From Algicola sagamiensis DSM 14643 (GTDB taxonomy: Bacteria > Pseudomonadota > Gammaproteobacteria > Enterobacterales > Alteromonadaceae): a stretch of 64,000 nucleotides of DNA. Under the pieces are notes generated by a model. That model was not told where the DNA came from, did not search any database, and was given only the letters and a program-made list of their open reading frames with translations. Positions within the stretch are counted from its first letter, which is position 1. Every line of letters starts with the position of its first letter. The stretch is from assembly GCF_000374485.1 (NCBI RefSeq), contig NZ_KB894493.1, positions 62,001-126,000 on the forward strand, in the 5' to 3' direction. The translations under genes were made by a program, and so were the position numbers. Positions 28,162-38,837 of the stretch are shown in pieces.

Positions 28162-29327
28162 GCCTGACCTCCTGCTGCAGCAACAACTTTCTTCGCTGCA
28201 TCTGTCAATGATGTGGCAGCAATAATGTTAAAGTCACTTTCTTCTAGTTTCTGAGCGCCAAGCTCAGCATTGTTCCCTTCAAGGCGAACAACAACAGGAA
28301 CCGCAACACCGATTTCTTCGACTGCTCCGATGATACCTTCTGCGATCATGTCACAACGGACGATTCCACCGAAGATGTTAACTAGAACTGCGTTGACTTT
28401 GCTGTCAGAAAGGATAATTTTGAACGCTTCTGTCACACGCTCTTTTGTTGCACCACCACCAACATCAAGGAAGTTTGCAGGTGCCCCACCGTGGAGTTTC
28501 ACGATGTCCATTGTACCCATTGCAAGACCTGCACCGTTCACCATACAACCGATGTTACCATCAAGCGCAACATAGTTAAGGTCCCACTGTGCAGCGTGAG
28601 CTTCACGAGAATCTTCCTGTGAAGGATCGTGCATTTCTTGAAGCTTTGGTTGACGGTACATTGCATTGCTGTCGATGTTTAGTTTTGCATCGAGACAATG
28701 TAGGTTGCCGTCTGCTTTGATGACAAGCGGGTTCACTTCGATCAGTGCAAGGTCACACTCTTCGAACATTTTCGCCAGGCCCATGAAGATCTGAGTGAAT
28801 TGCTTGATTTGCTGGCCTTCAAGACCAAGCTTGAATGCTGCATTTTTTGCTTGTGAAGGCTGAGGGCCCATCAAAGGATCAATTTCGATTTTGTGGATCA
28901 ACTCAGGTGTTTCTTCTGCCACTTTCTCGATTTCAACACCACCTTCTGTGGAAGCCATGAAAACGATTTTACGTGTTGTACGGTCGACAACAGCGCCAAG
29001 ATAAAGCTCTTTTGCGATATCAGTACATGATTCAACAAGAATTTTGCTGACAGGCTGACCATTTTCGTCTGTTTGATACGTAATCAGGTTCTTGCCAAGC
29101 CAGTTTTGTGCAAAATCTCTGATTTCATCTTTCGATTTTACAACTTTAACACCACCGGCTTTGCCTCGTCCGCCTGCGTGCACCTGGCATTTTACAACCC
29201 ATTCGTTTCCACCAATTCGGTCTGCTGCTTCAACAGCGGCTTGAGGTGTATCTACTGCGTACCCTTCTGATACAGGTAGACCATACTCGGCAAAAATCTG
29301 TTTTGCCTGATACTCATGCAAGTTCAT
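28158..29327 (-). CDS. sucC: Succinyl-CoA synthetase beta subunit
   Basis: A 389-residue beta subunit with N-terminal ATP-grasp fold ([35 protein letters not shown]) and C-terminal CoA-ligase domain ([15 protein letters not shown]). It provides nucleotide and succinate binding and pairs with SucD. It follows sucB with a 106-bp gap containing an inverted repeat and overlaps sucD by 4 bases. Confidence 0.97.
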   Translation of the reverse strand: MNLHEYQAKQIFAEYGLPVSEGYAVDTPQAAVEAADRIGGNEWVVKCQVHAGGRGKAGGVKVVKSKDEIRDFAQNWLGKNLITYQTDENGQPVSKILVESCTDIAKELYLGAVVDRTTRKIVFMASTEGGVEIEKVAEETPELIHKIEIDPLMGPQPSQAKNAAFKLGLEGQQIKQFTQIFMGLAKMFEECDLALIEVNPLVIKADGNLHCLDAKLNIDSNAMYRQPKLQEMHDPSQEDSREAHAAQWDLNYVALDGNIGCMVNGAGLAMGTMDIVKLHGGAPANFLDVGGGATKERVTEAFKIILSDSKVNAVLVNIFGGIVRCDMIAEGIIGAVEEIGVAVPVVVRLEGNNAELGAQKLEESDFNIIAATSLTDAAKKVVAAAGGQA

Positions 29328-29403
29328 GGTTCTTGTCCGTTCTATTAGTTAAGAAGTTTGAGTAAAAATAACTCAATTGCGACGTAATTATAGTATTGAA
29401 TGG

Positions 29404-29427
29404 TAGCGCGCCCCTAAAGACGCGCTA
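29404..29427. repeat. Inverted repeat between sucB and sucC
   Basis: TAGCGCG (29404-29410) and CGCGCTA (29421-29427) form a 7-bp GC-rich stem just after the sucB stop. On the coding (minus) strand the T-run comes before, not after, the stem. It therefore looks like an RNA-processing or polarity element rather than a terminator. Confidence 0.5.
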
Positions 29428-29433
29428 AAAAAA

Positions 29434-30918
29434 TTATACATCCAACAGCAGTCTTGTTGGATCTTCTAGTAATTCTTTAATCGTTACTAGGAAGCCAACA
29501 GATTCTTTCCCATCGATAAGACGATGGTCGTAAGAAAGTGCCAAATACATCATCGGTAGGATTTCAACCTTACCATTGACCGCCATTGGGCGATCTTGGA
29601 TCTTGTGCATCCCCAAGATTGCAGTTTGCGGTGGGTTGATGATTGGCGTAGAAAGTAGTGAGCCGAATACACCACCGTTGGTGATGGTGAAGTTACCGCC
29701 TGTCATTTCTTCAACGGTCAGTTTGCCGTCACGGCCTTTGATCGCAAGAGCCTTGATACCATTTTCGATTTCAGCAACGCTTAACTTATCACAGTCACGT
29801 AGCACTGGTGTAACAAGACCACGCGGTGTAGAAACCGCGATGCTCACATCAAAGTAATTGTGATAAACAATGTCGTCACCATCAATCGATGCATTGACAG
29901 CAGGGAAACGCTTCAGCGCTTCAACAACCGCTTTGACGTAGAAAGACATAAAGCCAAGACGCGTGCCGTGACGCTCTTCAAAGATGTCTTTGTATTGCTT
30001 ACGTAAATCCATGATTGGCTTCATGTTCACTTCATTGAAGGTCGTCAACATGGCTGTAGATTGCTTCGCTTCAAGTAGACGCTCTGCAACACGTTTACGA
30101 AGGCGAGTCATCGGAACACGTTTTTCAGTGCGGTCACCAGCCAACGCCACAACGGGTTCACTTTTTTGCGCGGTAGGCGCAGGCTTAGCAGCAGGCGCTT
30201 GCTTCATAAAGTTTTCTACGTCTTCTTTTGTGACACGGCCACCTTTGCCTGTGCCTTTAATTTGAGATGCATCCAAGCCTTTTTCTGCAATCATGCGACG
30301 AACAGAAGGGCTAAGTGCATCATTTGATTGTGCTGGCTCTTCAGTAGATGCGCTATTGGTTGCAGCAGGAGCTGCGCCACCAACGCTCAATTTTGCAATC
30401 ACCTGCTCTCCCAGAACCGTATCGCCCTCAGGGTGAACCACTTCAGTGATCACGCCAGACTCTGGTGCGACAACTTCTAGGACAACTTTATCTGTTTCGA
30501 TATCAACCAAATTCTCATCACGAGAAACCGATTGACCTGGTTGAACATGCCAAGTTGAAACGGTTGCATCTGCAACAGACTCTGGCAGTACTGGGACCTT
30601 AATATCGATGACTTTTGCATCAGCAGCAGCCGCTGGTGCACTGTTTGTTTGTGCAGCTGGCGCAGGTGCTGCGTCCCCAGCAGAAGCAGAAAGGACAGCA
30701 ATCACTTGCTCCCCAAGTACCGTAGCACCCTCTTCTTCGCTGATTGAAGCAATCACACCGTCTTCTGGTGCGACAACTTCTAGGACAACTTTGTCAGTTT
30801 CAATATCTACCAAGTTTTGATCACGGCTAACTGTGTCACCAACCTTCACATGCCATGTTGCAACCGTTGCATCAGCAACGGATTCTGGAAGAACTGGTAC
30901 CTTAATATTGGTAGTCAT
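29434..30918 (-). CDS. sucB: 2-oxoglutarate dehydrogenase E2 (dihydrolipoyl succinyltransferase) with two lipoyl domains
   Basis: A 494-residue E2 subunit that transfers succinyl groups to CoA. Domains: lipoyl 1 (residues 1-77, lipoyl Lys43 in [11 protein letters not shown]), Ala/Pro linker, lipoyl 2 (about 104-179, Lys144 in the identical motif), E1/E3-binding domain ([16 protein letters not shown], about 207-245) and catalytic domain ending [10 protein letters not shown]. Gammaproteobacterial SucB normally has one lipoyl domain and about 405 residues, so one is duplicated here. The two copies are also close in DNA sequence. It starts 24 bases after the sucA stop, in the sdh-suc operon. Confidence 0.95.
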   Translation of the reverse strand: MTTNIKVPVLPESVADATVATWHVKVGDTVSRDQNLVDIETDKVVLEVVAPEDGVIASISEEEGATVLGEQVIAVLSASAGDAAPAPAAQTNSAPAAAADAKVIDIKVPVLPESVADATVSTWHVQPGQSVSRDENLVDIETDKVVLEVVAPESGVITEVVHPEGDTVLGEQVIAKLSVGGAAPAATNSASTEEPAQSNDALSPSVRRMIAEKGLDASQIKGTGKGGRVTKEDVENFMKQAPAAKPAPTAQKSEPVVALAGDRTEKRVPMTRLRKRVAERLLEAKQSTAMLTTFNEVNMKPIMDLRKQYKDIFEERHGTRLGFMSFYVKAVVEALKRFPAVNASIDGDDIVYHNYFDVSIAVSTPRGLVTPVLRDCDKLSVAEIENGIKALAIKGRDGKLTVEEMTGGNFTITNGGVFGSLLSTPIINPPQTAILGMHKIQDRPMAVNGKVEILPMMYLALSYDHRLIDGKESVGFLVTIKELLEDPTRLLLDV

Positions 30919-30942
30919 TTTTATTCTTTCCTTTCACCCTAA

Positions 30943-33756
30943 TTACTTGAGAGTTAAAGCGTCTTTGACCAACGCCTCTTGTTCTATATCATGAATTTTC
31001 TTATAACCAACTGCCGGAGCTGCAGACGCTGGTCGACCTGCATACGTTAATGTTGCTCCTTTGGAAATTGAATTCCAGAAATGATGCTGGCTACAGTACC
31101 AAGCGCCCTGGTTTTGAGGCTCTTCCTGACACCAGACAAAATCTTTTACATGGCTGTATTTTTCAATCAGCGCGTCCATTTCCTCGTGTGGGAATGGATA
31201 AAGCTGCTCTAGTCTGACAATGGCAACATCTTTAATCTTATCTTCGCGGCGCTTCGCGAGTAGATCGAAATACACCTTACCACTACAGAAGACAACACGC
31301 TTAACGTCTTTCGTCTTCAAGTCATCAATTTCGTCAATCACGTTATGGAAAACACCTTCACTCAATTCTTCCAGTGATGATGTTGCCAACGGATGTCGCA
31401 ATAAAGACTTAGGTGACATCACAACAAGCGGACGTCGCATTGGGCGAACCATTTGACGACGCAGCATATTGTATACCTGTGCAGGCGTTGTTGGAATACA
31501 AACTTGAATATTATGATCAGCACAAAGTTGTAAGAAACGTTCCAGTCGTGCAGACGAGTGTTCAGGACCCTGACCTTCGTATCCATGTGGCAGTAACATG
31601 GTCAAACCACATAGGCGTCCCCACTTCTGCTCACCAGAACTGATGAACTGATCAAAGACAACCTGTGCGCCATTCGCAAAGTCACCAAACTGTGCTTCCC
31701 AAATCACTAGTGCACCAGGTTCTGCTGTCGCGTAACCAAATTCAAATGCAAGCACAGCTTCTTCCGAAAGGACGGAATCGTAAACCTCAAATTTACCTTG
31801 AGATTCAGAGACATTTTCAAGAGGGACAAAAGTTGACGCATCCTCTTGGTTATGAAGAACCGCATGACGATGGAAGAATGTGCCACGGCCACTATCCTGT
31901 CCGGTAATACGGATTGGACTGCCGTCATCCACAATCGATGCATAAGCAAGTGTCTCAGCGAATCCCCAGTCGAGGGGTTTTTCGCCTGCAATCATCTTAC
32001 GACGATCATCATAAATTTTCTTTACGCGTGATTGCAGTTTAAATGAGTCCGGGTAGCCTGTGATTTGTTCACCCAGCTTTTGTAACTGTTCTACAGTCAA
32101 ACTCGCATCGTACGGTGTATCCCAGTCATGGCCAATATACGGTGACCAGTCAACGGAGTGCTCTTGCATTGGACGCCATTCGTCAACAACACAGTCGCCT
32201 TTATCAAGACGATTTCGGTAATCATCAGCAATCGCTTGAACTTCTTCAGCACTAAAAGTACCTTCTTGAACAAGCTTATCACCATAGATCTTTCTTGGGA
32301 CTGGATGCTTCTTGATCATCTGATACATTAGCGGTTGCGTTGCATTCGGTTCATCAGATTCGTTGTGGCCATGACGACGGTAACAAACCAAATCAATCAC
32401 AACGTCACGTTTAAACTGATTTCTGAAATCTAACGCAATTTGAGATGCAAGAACTACAGCCTCTGGGTCATCGGCATTGACGTGGAAAATCGGTGCCTGC
32501 ACCATCTTCGCAATATCAGTACAGTATTGTGTTGAACGGGTATCTTCCTGCTTTGATGTTGTGAAACCCACCTGGTTGTTTACAACAATACGGATGGTTC
32601 CACCAACTTTGTACGCGCGGGTTTGTGACAAATTAAATGTTTCTTGTACAACACCCTGCCCTGCAATTGCAGAGTCGCCATGAATGGTAATTGGGAGCGC
32701 CAATGAGCCTGTAGTACAACCACGACGGTCTAAACGGGCACGGATAGAACCCATGACAACTGGGTTAACAATTTCGAGGTGAGATGGGTTAAATGCAAGT
32801 GCTAAGTGAACATTACCGCCTTTCGTCGCAAAGTCTCCAGAAAAGCCCATGTGGTATTTCACATCACCAGAACCAAGCGCTTCGTCGTGTTTACCTTCAA
32901 ACTCTTCAAATAGTTCCGATGGGTTTTTACCAAGGACATTGACCAAGACATTTAAGCGGCCACGGTGAGCCATACCAATGACAACTTCTTTTGCACCTTG
33001 CTCGCCAGAACGATGAATGAGCGCTTTAACCAATGGGATAAGACTATCACCACCTTCAAGAGAGAATCGCTTGGCACCTGGGAATTTTGCACCTAAGTAC
33101 TTTTCCATTCCATCTGCGGCTGAGACTTCTTTTAAAATTCTTGTTTTGAGCTCTTTATCAAAATTTGGGGTTGACTGGATGGACTCCAGACGCTGTTGAA
33201 GCCAGCGTTTTTCCTCTGTGGAAGTGATATGCATATATTCTGCACCAATCGATCCACAGTAGGTTTTTTCAAGCGATTTATGCAGCTCGCCGAGCGTCAT
33301 TTCATCTTTGCCGACTGCATAAGAACCAACATTAAATGACTTGTTTTTATCTACTTCTTGAAGATCATGGAAAGGAAGTTCTAAGTCACGGACTCGCTCC
33401 TGCTCCCATAACCCTAGCGGGTCAATGTTCGCATGCTGGTGACCGCGGAAGCGGTAGGCATTAATGAGCTGAAGGACCTTGACTTGTTTTGCATCACCAG
33501 AAGAAGCTGCAGGTGGTACAGAAACCATTCGGTGTTTATTTTTTGCGAGGGTGGCGAATTCTTCTCTAATTTCTGAATGTTTAGACTCAACCTCACATCC
33601 ATTCACTTTTGGCAGGCTGCCAAATAACTCTCTCCACTCTTCGGATACATTGGCGGGGTTATCAAGGAATGATTCATACATTTCCTCGATGTAGGCCATG
33701 TTGCCTCCGCTCAACTGCGAAGACTCAAGCCAAGCCTTCATTATGCCTTCGTGCAT
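30943..33756 (-). CDS. sucA: 2-oxoglutarate dehydrogenase E1
   Basis: A 937-residue thiamine-diphosphate-dependent E1 that decarboxylates 2-oxoglutarate in the TCA cycle. The N terminus MHEGIMKAWLESSQLSGGN aligns without gaps to the E. coli start, so I place the start at 33756 rather than the frame's upstream start (33816). Motifs: HRGRLNVLVNVLGK, the ThDP site GDSAIAGQGVVQE, YRRHGHNESDEP, and the C-terminal EAQFGDFANGAQVVFDQF. Second block of the sdhCDAB-sucABCD operon, 117 bp after sdhB. Confidence 0.96.
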   Translation of the reverse strand: MHEGIMKAWLESSQLSGGNMAYIEEMYESFLDNPANVSEEWRELFGSLPKVNGCEVESKHSEIREEFATLAKNKHRMVSVPPAASSGDAKQVKVLQLINAYRFRGHQHANIDPLGLWEQERVRDLELPFHDLQEVDKNKSFNVGSYAVGKDEMTLGELHKSLEKTYCGSIGAEYMHITSTEEKRWLQQRLESIQSTPNFDKELKTRILKEVSAADGMEKYLGAKFPGAKRFSLEGGDSLIPLVKALIHRSGEQGAKEVVIGMAHRGRLNVLVNVLGKNPSELFEEFEGKHDEALGSGDVKYHMGFSGDFATKGGNVHLALAFNPSHLEIVNPVVMGSIRARLDRRGCTTGSLALPITIHGDSAIAGQGVVQETFNLSQTRAYKVGGTIRIVVNNQVGFTTSKQEDTRSTQYCTDIAKMVQAPIFHVNADDPEAVVLASQIALDFRNQFKRDVVIDLVCYRRHGHNESDEPNATQPLMYQMIKKHPVPRKIYGDKLVQEGTFSAEEVQAIADDYRNRLDKGDCVVDEWRPMQEHSVDWSPYIGHDWDTPYDASLTVEQLQKLGEQITGYPDSFKLQSRVKKIYDDRRKMIAGEKPLDWGFAETLAYASIVDDGSPIRITGQDSGRGTFFHRHAVLHNQEDASTFVPLENVSESQGKFEVYDSVLSEEAVLAFEFGYATAEPGALVIWEAQFGDFANGAQVVFDQFISSGEQKWGRLCGLTMLLPHGYEGQGPEHSSARLERFLQLCADHNIQVCIPTTPAQVYNMLRRQMVRPMRRPLVVMSPKSLLRHPLATSSLEELSEGVFHNVIDEIDDLKTKDVKRVVFCSGKVYFDLLAKRREDKIKDVAIVRLEQLYPFPHEEMDALIEKYSHVKDFVWCQEEPQNQGAWYCSQHHFWNSISKGATLTYAGRPASAAPAVGYKKIHDIEQEALVKDALTLK

Positions 33757-33825
33757 TTCTACTCTTGCCCTTTTATCGCGCTTAATTTTCCAATAACTTC
33801 TTTTGATTTCTTTCAAAAGGTTAGT

Positions 33826-33844
33826 GCCACTTTGAAAAAGTGGC
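33826..33844. repeat. Hairpin between sdhB and sucA
   Basis: GCCACTTT (33826-33833) and AAAGTGGC (33837-33844) make a perfect 8-bp stem with a 3-base loop, 30 bases after the sdhB stop and 70 before the sucA start. No T-run follows on the minus strand. It could set the sdh/suc expression ratio through RNA processing or partial termination. Confidence 0.5.
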
Positions 33845-33873
33845 GATATAAAATTCTTATATGACGCGCGGTA

Positions 33874-34587
33874 TTAAACCGCACGTTTTAATAGCATAGA
33901 CTTGATATGACCAATTGCCTTGGTTGGATTCAAACCTTTTGGACATACATTGACGCAGTTCATGATCCCGTGACAACGGAATACGCTAAATGCATCGTCA
34001 AGTTCGCTTAATCGCTCTTCCGTAGCTGTATCACGGCTATCTGCAAGGAAACGGTAAGCATGAAGTAGCCCGGCTGGACCAATAAACTTATCCGGATTCC
34101 ACCAGAAAGACGGACAGGATGTAGAACAACAAGCACAGAGAATACATTCATAAAGACCATCAAGCTTGGCACGCTCATCTGGGCTTTGTAGATACTCTCT
34201 CGCTGGAGGTTGACTGTCAGTATTGATTAAGAACGGTTTAACCTTCTCATATTGCGTGAAGAATTGCGTCATGTCGACAATTAAATCACGAACAACAGGC
34301 AATCCTGGTAGAGGACGGACCACTACCTTGCCTTTACCAGAAAGTGCGGATAATGGCGTGATGCAAGCAAGGCCATTTTTACCGTTCATATTCATCCCAT
34401 CAGAGCCACAAACGCCTTCACGGCATGAGCGTCTAAATGCGATGGATGGGTCCTGTTCTTTCAACAGAATCAATGCATCCAAAAGCATCATGTCACGACC
34501 TTCAGGAACCTCAAGCTCGTAATCCTGCATCTTTGGTGCATCATCTACATCAGGGTTGTAGCGATAAACTGAAAAATTCAAAATCAT
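33874..34587 (-). CDS. sdhB: Succinate dehydrogenase iron-sulfur subunit
   Basis: A 237-residue iron-sulfur subunit of complex II. The N-terminal 2Fe-2S ferredoxin domain has RRSCREGVCGSDGMNMNGKNG cysteines (written here in the standard order, about residues 53-73). The C-terminal 4Fe-4S/3Fe-4S part has ECILCACCSTSCPSFWW and CHGIMNCVNVCPKGLNP. The start at 34587 has GAGGTG upstream and matches the family; the longer frame (34635) adds an unrelated extension. It follows sdhA with a 13-base gap. Confidence 0.96.
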   Translation of the reverse strand: MILNFSVYRYNPDVDDAPKMQDYELEVPEGRDMMLLDALILLKEQDPSIAFRRSCREGVCGSDGMNMNGKNGLACITPLSALSGKGKVVVRPLPGLPVVRDLIVDMTQFFTQYEKVKPFLINTDSQPPAREYLQSPDERAKLDGLYECILCACCSTSCPSFWWNPDKFIGPAGLLHAYRFLADSRDTATEERLSELDDAFSVFRCHGIMNCVNVCPKGLNPTKAIGHIKSMLLKRAV

Positions 34588-34600
34588 TATCTTACACCTC

Positions 34601-36370
34601 TTAGTAGGTACGCACTTTTGGTGGGAAAGCTTCACGATGATGTGGCGACATATTCACCTCACGCTTCGTCATTGCTTCCGTCTCTGGCGTATATAGACTG
34701 TGGCATAACCAGTTTTCATCATCACGATCTGGATAATCGAAGCGGCTATGTGCACCGCGGCTTTCCGTACGGAAGTTTGCGGCAACTGCGGTTGAGTATG
34801 CCGTTTCCATCAAGTTATCCAACTCAAGACACTCGATACGTTGTGTATTGAAGTCGCTGCTCTTGTCATCAAGGCGTGCATACTTCAAACGCTCACGGAT
34901 TTCTTTCAGTTCTTTCAAACCAGTCGCCATTGCATCACCTTCACGGAAAACCGAGAAGTTGAGCTGCATACACTGTTGAAGATCTTTTCTGATTTGGAAT
35001 GGGTCTTCACCTTGTCCTGGCTCAGATTTTTCCCAGCGATTGAAGCGTGACATTGCCGCTTCTAGATCAGAGTCAGAAGCCTGACGCATTGGTGTGTTGT
35101 TGAGCGCTTCACCAAGGTGTAGACCAGTCGCACGACCGAATACAACCAAATCAAGAAGTGAATTACCACCCAAACGGTTTGCACCGTGGACAGATACACA
35201 AGCAATCTCACCGCAAGCGAATAGACCAGGAACAAGCGTCTCGTTACCTTGTGCATCGATTGAAATCGCTTGTCCGTCAATATTCGTCGGGATACCACCC
35301 ATCATGTAGTGACACGTTGGGATAACAGGAATTGGCTCTTTTGCTGGGTCCACGTGTGCGAATGTTTTAGAAAGTTCACAGACACCAGGAAGACGCGCAT
35401 TGAGTGTTTCTTCACCAAGGTGATCAAGTTTCAACTTGATATGAGGACCCCATGGACCTTCACAGCCGCGGCCTTCACGGATTTCTGTCATCATTGAACG
35501 AGCAACAACATCACGACCCGCAAGGTCTTTCGCGTTTGGTGCATAGCGTTCCATAAAGCGCTCACCGTCTTTGTTCAAGAGGTAACCCCCTTCACCACGA
35601 CAGCCTTCGGTGACAAGAACACCAGCGCCTGCAATCCCCGTTGGGTGGAACTGCCACATTTCCATATCTTGCAATTGAATACCAGCGCGCAGCGCCATAC
35701 CGACACCGTCACCTGTGTTGATATGGGCATTCGTTGTTGATGCATAAATACGACCAGCACCACCTGTTGCAAGGACAACGGCTTTCGATTTGAAGTAAAC
35801 AACCTGCCCAGTTTCAATATCAATCGCAGTACAACCAACAACAGCACCGTCTTGGTTCTTCACTAAATCAAGTGCATACCACTCACTGAATACCTTCGTT
35901 TTGTTTTTCACATTTTGTTGGTATAAGCAATGAAGTAATGCGTGACCTGTACGGTCAGCTGCTGCTGCGGTACGAGCTGCCTGCTCGCCACCAAACGCCT
36001 TCGACTGACCACCGAATGGACGCTGATAGACTTTACCATTATCGAAACGAGAAAAAGGTAAGCCCATATTTTCGAGTTCGATAATTGTTTCAGGGCCTGT
36101 TTTACACATGTATTCAATCGCGTCTTGGTCACCAATATAATCGGAGCCTTTGACTGTATCGAACATATGCCATTCCCAATTATCTTCGTGGGAATTACCG
36201 AGAGCTACAGTGATCCCACCCTGCGCTGATACCGTGTGTGAGCGAGTTGGGAAAACTTTGGATAATAGCGCGCATGACTTCCCTGATTCTGATATTTGAA
36301 GTGCCGCACGCATTCCCGCGCCGCCTGCACCGATGACTACCGCATCAAATTCATGTACTTGGATATTCAC
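34601..36370 (-). CDS. sdhA: Succinate dehydrogenase flavoprotein subunit
   Basis: A 589-residue flavoprotein that oxidises succinate to fumarate. It shows the FAD-binding [13 protein letters not shown], the flavinylation histidine in [33 protein letters not shown] and [19 protein letters not shown]. The usual length is 588. It begins at the base after the sdhD stop and precedes sdhB. Confidence 0.97.
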   Translation of the reverse strand: MNIQVHEFDAVVIGAGGAGMRAALQISESGKSCALLSKVFPTRSHTVSAQGGITVALGNSHEDNWEWHMFDTVKGSDYIGDQDAIEYMCKTGPETIIELENMGLPFSRFDNGKVYQRPFGGQSKAFGGEQAARTAAAADRTGHALLHCLYQQNVKNKTKVFSEWYALDLVKNQDGAVVGCTAIDIETGQVVYFKSKAVVLATGGAGRIYASTTNAHINTGDGVGMALRAGIQLQDMEMWQFHPTGIAGAGVLVTEGCRGEGGYLLNKDGERFMERYAPNAKDLAGRDVVARSMMTEIREGRGCEGPWGPHIKLKLDHLGEETLNARLPGVCELSKTFAHVDPAKEPIPVIPTCHYMMGGIPTNIDGQAISIDAQGNETLVPGLFACGEIACVSVHGANRLGGNSLLDLVVFGRATGLHLGEALNNTPMRQASDSDLEAAMSRFNRWEKSEPGQGEDPFQIRKDLQQCMQLNFSVFREGDAMATGLKELKEIRERLKYARLDDKSSDFNTQRIECLELDNLMETAYSTAVAANFRTESRGAHSRFDYPDRDDENWLCHSLYTPETEAMTKREVNMSPHHREAFPPKVRTY

Positions 36371-36718
36371 TTAAACACCCCACAGAACAAATAAGCCTGT
36401 CGCTACATAAGCAAAAACAACGACGTTGAGGATAAATTGCAGTACAGCACGAAGCATCGCAGACTTGATGTAGTCTGTTAAAACTTGCCATAAGCCGATA
36501 CGAACATGGATCATCATGCTGAGGATTGCGAGAAGCGTAAATATTTTTACGCCCATGCCTGAGAAAAGGCCTTTCCAAATCTCAAACGTCACCTGTGGAG
36601 TTAAAACTAAAAAGCCAACGATAAAAATCGCGTAGCTTGCAAGGATAATCGCAGTTGCGCGCAAAGATACGAAATCCTGCACACCATTGCGTTTTAAAGA
36701 AGCGTCATTGACTACCAT
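36371..36718 (-). CDS. sdhD: Succinate dehydrogenase membrane anchor subunit D
   Basis: A 115-residue integral-membrane anchor with three helices. Together with SdhC it binds heme b and ubiquinone. The segment IHVRIG-type (MMIHVRIGLWQVLTDYIKS) contains the conserved His and the quinone-site Asp/Tyr (DYIK). The ATG at 36718 gives MVVNDASLKRNGVQDF, typical of the family; a GTG three codons upstream is possible. It overlaps sdhC by 7 bases. Confidence 0.94.
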   Translation of the reverse strand: MVVNDASLKRNGVQDFVSLRATAIILASYAIFIVGFLVLTPQVTFEIWKGLFSGMGVKIFTLLAILSMMIHVRIGLWQVLTDYIKSAMLRAVLQFILNVVVFAYVATGLFVLWGV

Positions 36719-37086
36719 AGCCACCACCCTAGCACTATTGCGAGAACAACCGTCAATGCCATGATGAATAACGCACTGGAATTGCCGGAATGTAATTCTT
36801 CAAAATGCCCCATGTCCATAAACATGTGGCGGATACCACCTAATAGGTGATAAACAAGAACAACAAGTGTTCCCCAAGCAATAAATTTTGCGAGGAATGA
36901 CTGCATGATATCCTTGACCATTGCAAATCCTTCTGGGGAGCTGAGAGATTCTGCCCAAGCCCAAAATACAAAAGTCAACGCGACAAAGAGTGCTACGCCA
37001 GTGACACGATGCAGGATCGAAACCACAGCCGACGCAGGGAAACTCACGGTAGTTAAATCGAGGTTAACTGGTCTTTGTTTTTTCAC
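36712..37086 (-). CDS. sdhC: Succinate dehydrogenase cytochrome b556 subunit C
   Basis: A 124-residue membrane subunit. The sequence KKQRPVNLDL and SILHRVTGVALF match the SdhC N-terminal signature including the quinone-site Ser/Arg, and HLLGGIRHMFMDMGH supplies a heme-ligand His. I choose the GTG at 37086 because it starts right at the family N terminus (VKKQRPVNL); the open frame reaches a TTG at 37128, which would add an atypical extension. First gene of sdhCDAB-sucABCD, divergent from gltA. Confidence 0.92.
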   Translation of the reverse strand: MKKQRPVNLDLTTVSFPASAVVSILHRVTGVALFVALTFVFWAWAESLSSPEGFAMVKDIMQSFLAKFIAWGTLVVLVYHLLGGIRHMFMDMGHFEELHSGNSSALFIMALTVVLAIVLGWWLW

Positions 37087-37468
37087 GGTAATTGCCCATC
37101 TTAGCCCAAAGAGCTCATACTTACACAACCTATAGGATAGATGTCACCTTGCAGAAAATACCAGTTCTCGGTTGAATAGATTCAGACATAAGAATGGCAC
37201 CAGCAAAGTTTACATAGGATTTTAAAACGCGCACAGTATATATTACTCAACGTTGTCATGACAATTATTGTTATTTATTAATAATTTGAGATTACTTTTT
37301 AATCAAACTTTCGGTGAGTTTGTGAAATTACGTCTATTATCTGAGCATTTATGCAATAAAATTGACTTTTCTTGATAAATTAGGAGTAGAATAGAATATT
37401 TGCTCAGAACAGAGCATAGAATCGATCACTAGATTACAATAAATCGAAAGAGATAAAGGAGACAGAAA
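37087..37468. promoter_or_regulatory. Divergent sdhC / gltA regulatory region
   Basis: About 380 bp with no gene, rich in A and T, holding the promoters of both TCA transcripts as in E. coli. On the gltA side TTGACT (37362-37367) and TAGAAT (37387-37392) are 19 bp apart, a weak match. A short palindrome TGCTC-N6-GAGCA (37401-37416) lies in the probable gltA leader. I could not identify CRP or ArcA sites with confidence. Confidence 0.5.
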
Positions 37469-38755
37469 ATGGCAGATAAAAAGGCGACGGTCCAGATCGA
37501 TGGACAAGAGTCATTTGAGTTGCCGATTATGTCCGGGTCAGCTGGCCAAGATGTTATCGATGTGCGCACATTAGGCAAACAAGGTCACTTCACCTTTGAT
37601 CCAGGATTTTTAGCAACCGCATCCTGCGAGTCTCAGATCACATTCATTGATGGTGGAAAAGGTGTGCTTTTGCATCGTGGCTACCCAATCGGTCAGCTTG
37701 CTGTCGAATCCAACTATCTTGAGCTATGCTATTTGCTTTTAGACGGTGAATTACCGAACAAAGCGCAGCTCAAAGAATTTGAAGACACGATCACTCGCCA
37801 TACCATGGTGCATGAAAAAATTGCACATTTCTTCCAAGGTTTCCGTGTTGATGCACACCCAATGGCGATGCTTTGCGGTGTTGTGGGTGCAATGTCATCT
37901 TTCTATCACGATGACCTAGATATTAACGACCCTGAACAACGTAAGCGCAGTGCATATCGCCTTATTGCAAAACTACCAACACTTTCAGCAATGGCATACA
38001 AGTACACGATTGGTCAACCATTTGTTTACCCGCGCAATGATCTTACTTATTCTGAAAACTTCCTGCATATGATGTTTTCTGTTCCAGCTGAGGAATATAA
38101 AGTCAGCCCGACAATTTCCAAAGCAATGGACAGAATATTTATGCTTCATGCTGACCATGAGCAAAATGCATCAACATCGACTGTTCGTCTAGCTGGTTCA
38201 TCCGGAGCAAACCCATATGCGTGTATCGCAGCAGGTATTGCTTCGCTATGGGGTCCCGCACACGGTGGTGCCAATGAAGCATGTTTGAAGATGTTGGAAG
38301 AAATCGGTAGCGTTGACAAAATTCCTGAGTTTATCGGCCGTGCGAAAGATAAAGACGATCCGTTCCGTCTTATGGGCTTCGGTCACCGTGTTTACAAGAA
38401 TTTCGATCCACGTGCAACGGTCATGCGTCAAACATGCCACGAAGTATTGAACGAGCTGAATATTCAAGATCCGTTGTTAGATGTTGCAATGGAGCTAGAA
38501 AAAATTGCTCTTGAAGACCCGTACTTCGTAGAGAAAAAGCTTTATCCGAATGTTGACTTCTACTCAGGCATCATTCTCAAAGCAATCGGCATTCCTACGA
38601 GTATGTTCACCGTAATTTTTGCAATGTCACGTACGGTTGGTTGGATCTCTCACTGGGATGAAATGCTCAGCGATCCAGGCCACAAGATCGGTCGTCCACG
38701 CCAGCTATACACTGGCAAGACTGAACGCGATTACGTTAAAGTAGATAAACGCTAA
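37469..38755 (+). CDS. gltA: Citrate synthase, type II
   Basis: A 428-residue hexameric-type citrate synthase condensing acetyl-CoA and oxaloacetate. Motifs: [11 protein letters not shown], the active-site [40 protein letters not shown] and catalytic Asp region near [10 protein letters not shown]. The length and N-terminal beta domain match NADH-sensitive gammaproteobacterial enzymes. GGAG lies about 8 bases before the ATG. Followed by a strong terminator. Confidence 0.97.
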   Translation: MADKKATVQIDGQESFELPIMSGSAGQDVIDVRTLGKQGHFTFDPGFLATASCESQITFIDGGKGVLLHRGYPIGQLAVESNYLELCYLLLDGELPNKAQLKEFEDTITRHTMVHEKIAHFFQGFRVDAHPMAMLCGVVGAMSSFYHDDLDINDPEQRKRSAYRLIAKLPTLSAMAYKYTIGQPFVYPRNDLTYSENFLHMMFSVPAEEYKVSPTISKAMDRIFMLHADHEQNASTSTVRLAGSSGANPYACIAAGIASLWGPAHGGANEACLKMLEEIGSVDKIPEFIGRAKDKDDPFRLMGFGHRVYKNFDPRATVMRQTCHEVLNELNIQDPLLDVAMELEKIALEDPYFVEKKLYPNVDFYSGIILKAIGIPTSMFTVIFAMSRTVGWISHWDEMLSDPGHKIGRPRQLYTGKTERDYVKVDKR

Positions 38756-38786
38756 ATTTTAAGCTTAACGTTTAATGCACACGTTG

Positions 38787-38816
38787 AAAAAAGGGGAATA
38801 AATATTCCCCTTTTTT
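38787..38816. terminator. Bidirectional terminator between gltA and ydiJ
   Basis: AAAAAAGGGGAATA / ... ATTCCCCTTTTTT is a symmetrical stem with A- and T-runs on both sides, lying between two convergent genes. It should terminate gltA on the plus strand and ydiJ on the minus strand. Confidence 0.9.
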
Positions 38817-38837
38817 ACTGTCACATCAAGTGATCAT

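Noticed and set aside
29328-29433. Terminator between sucB and sucC
   Set aside because: The T-run precedes the stem on the coding strand, so it cannot act as a standard intrinsic terminator; listed as an inverted repeat instead.
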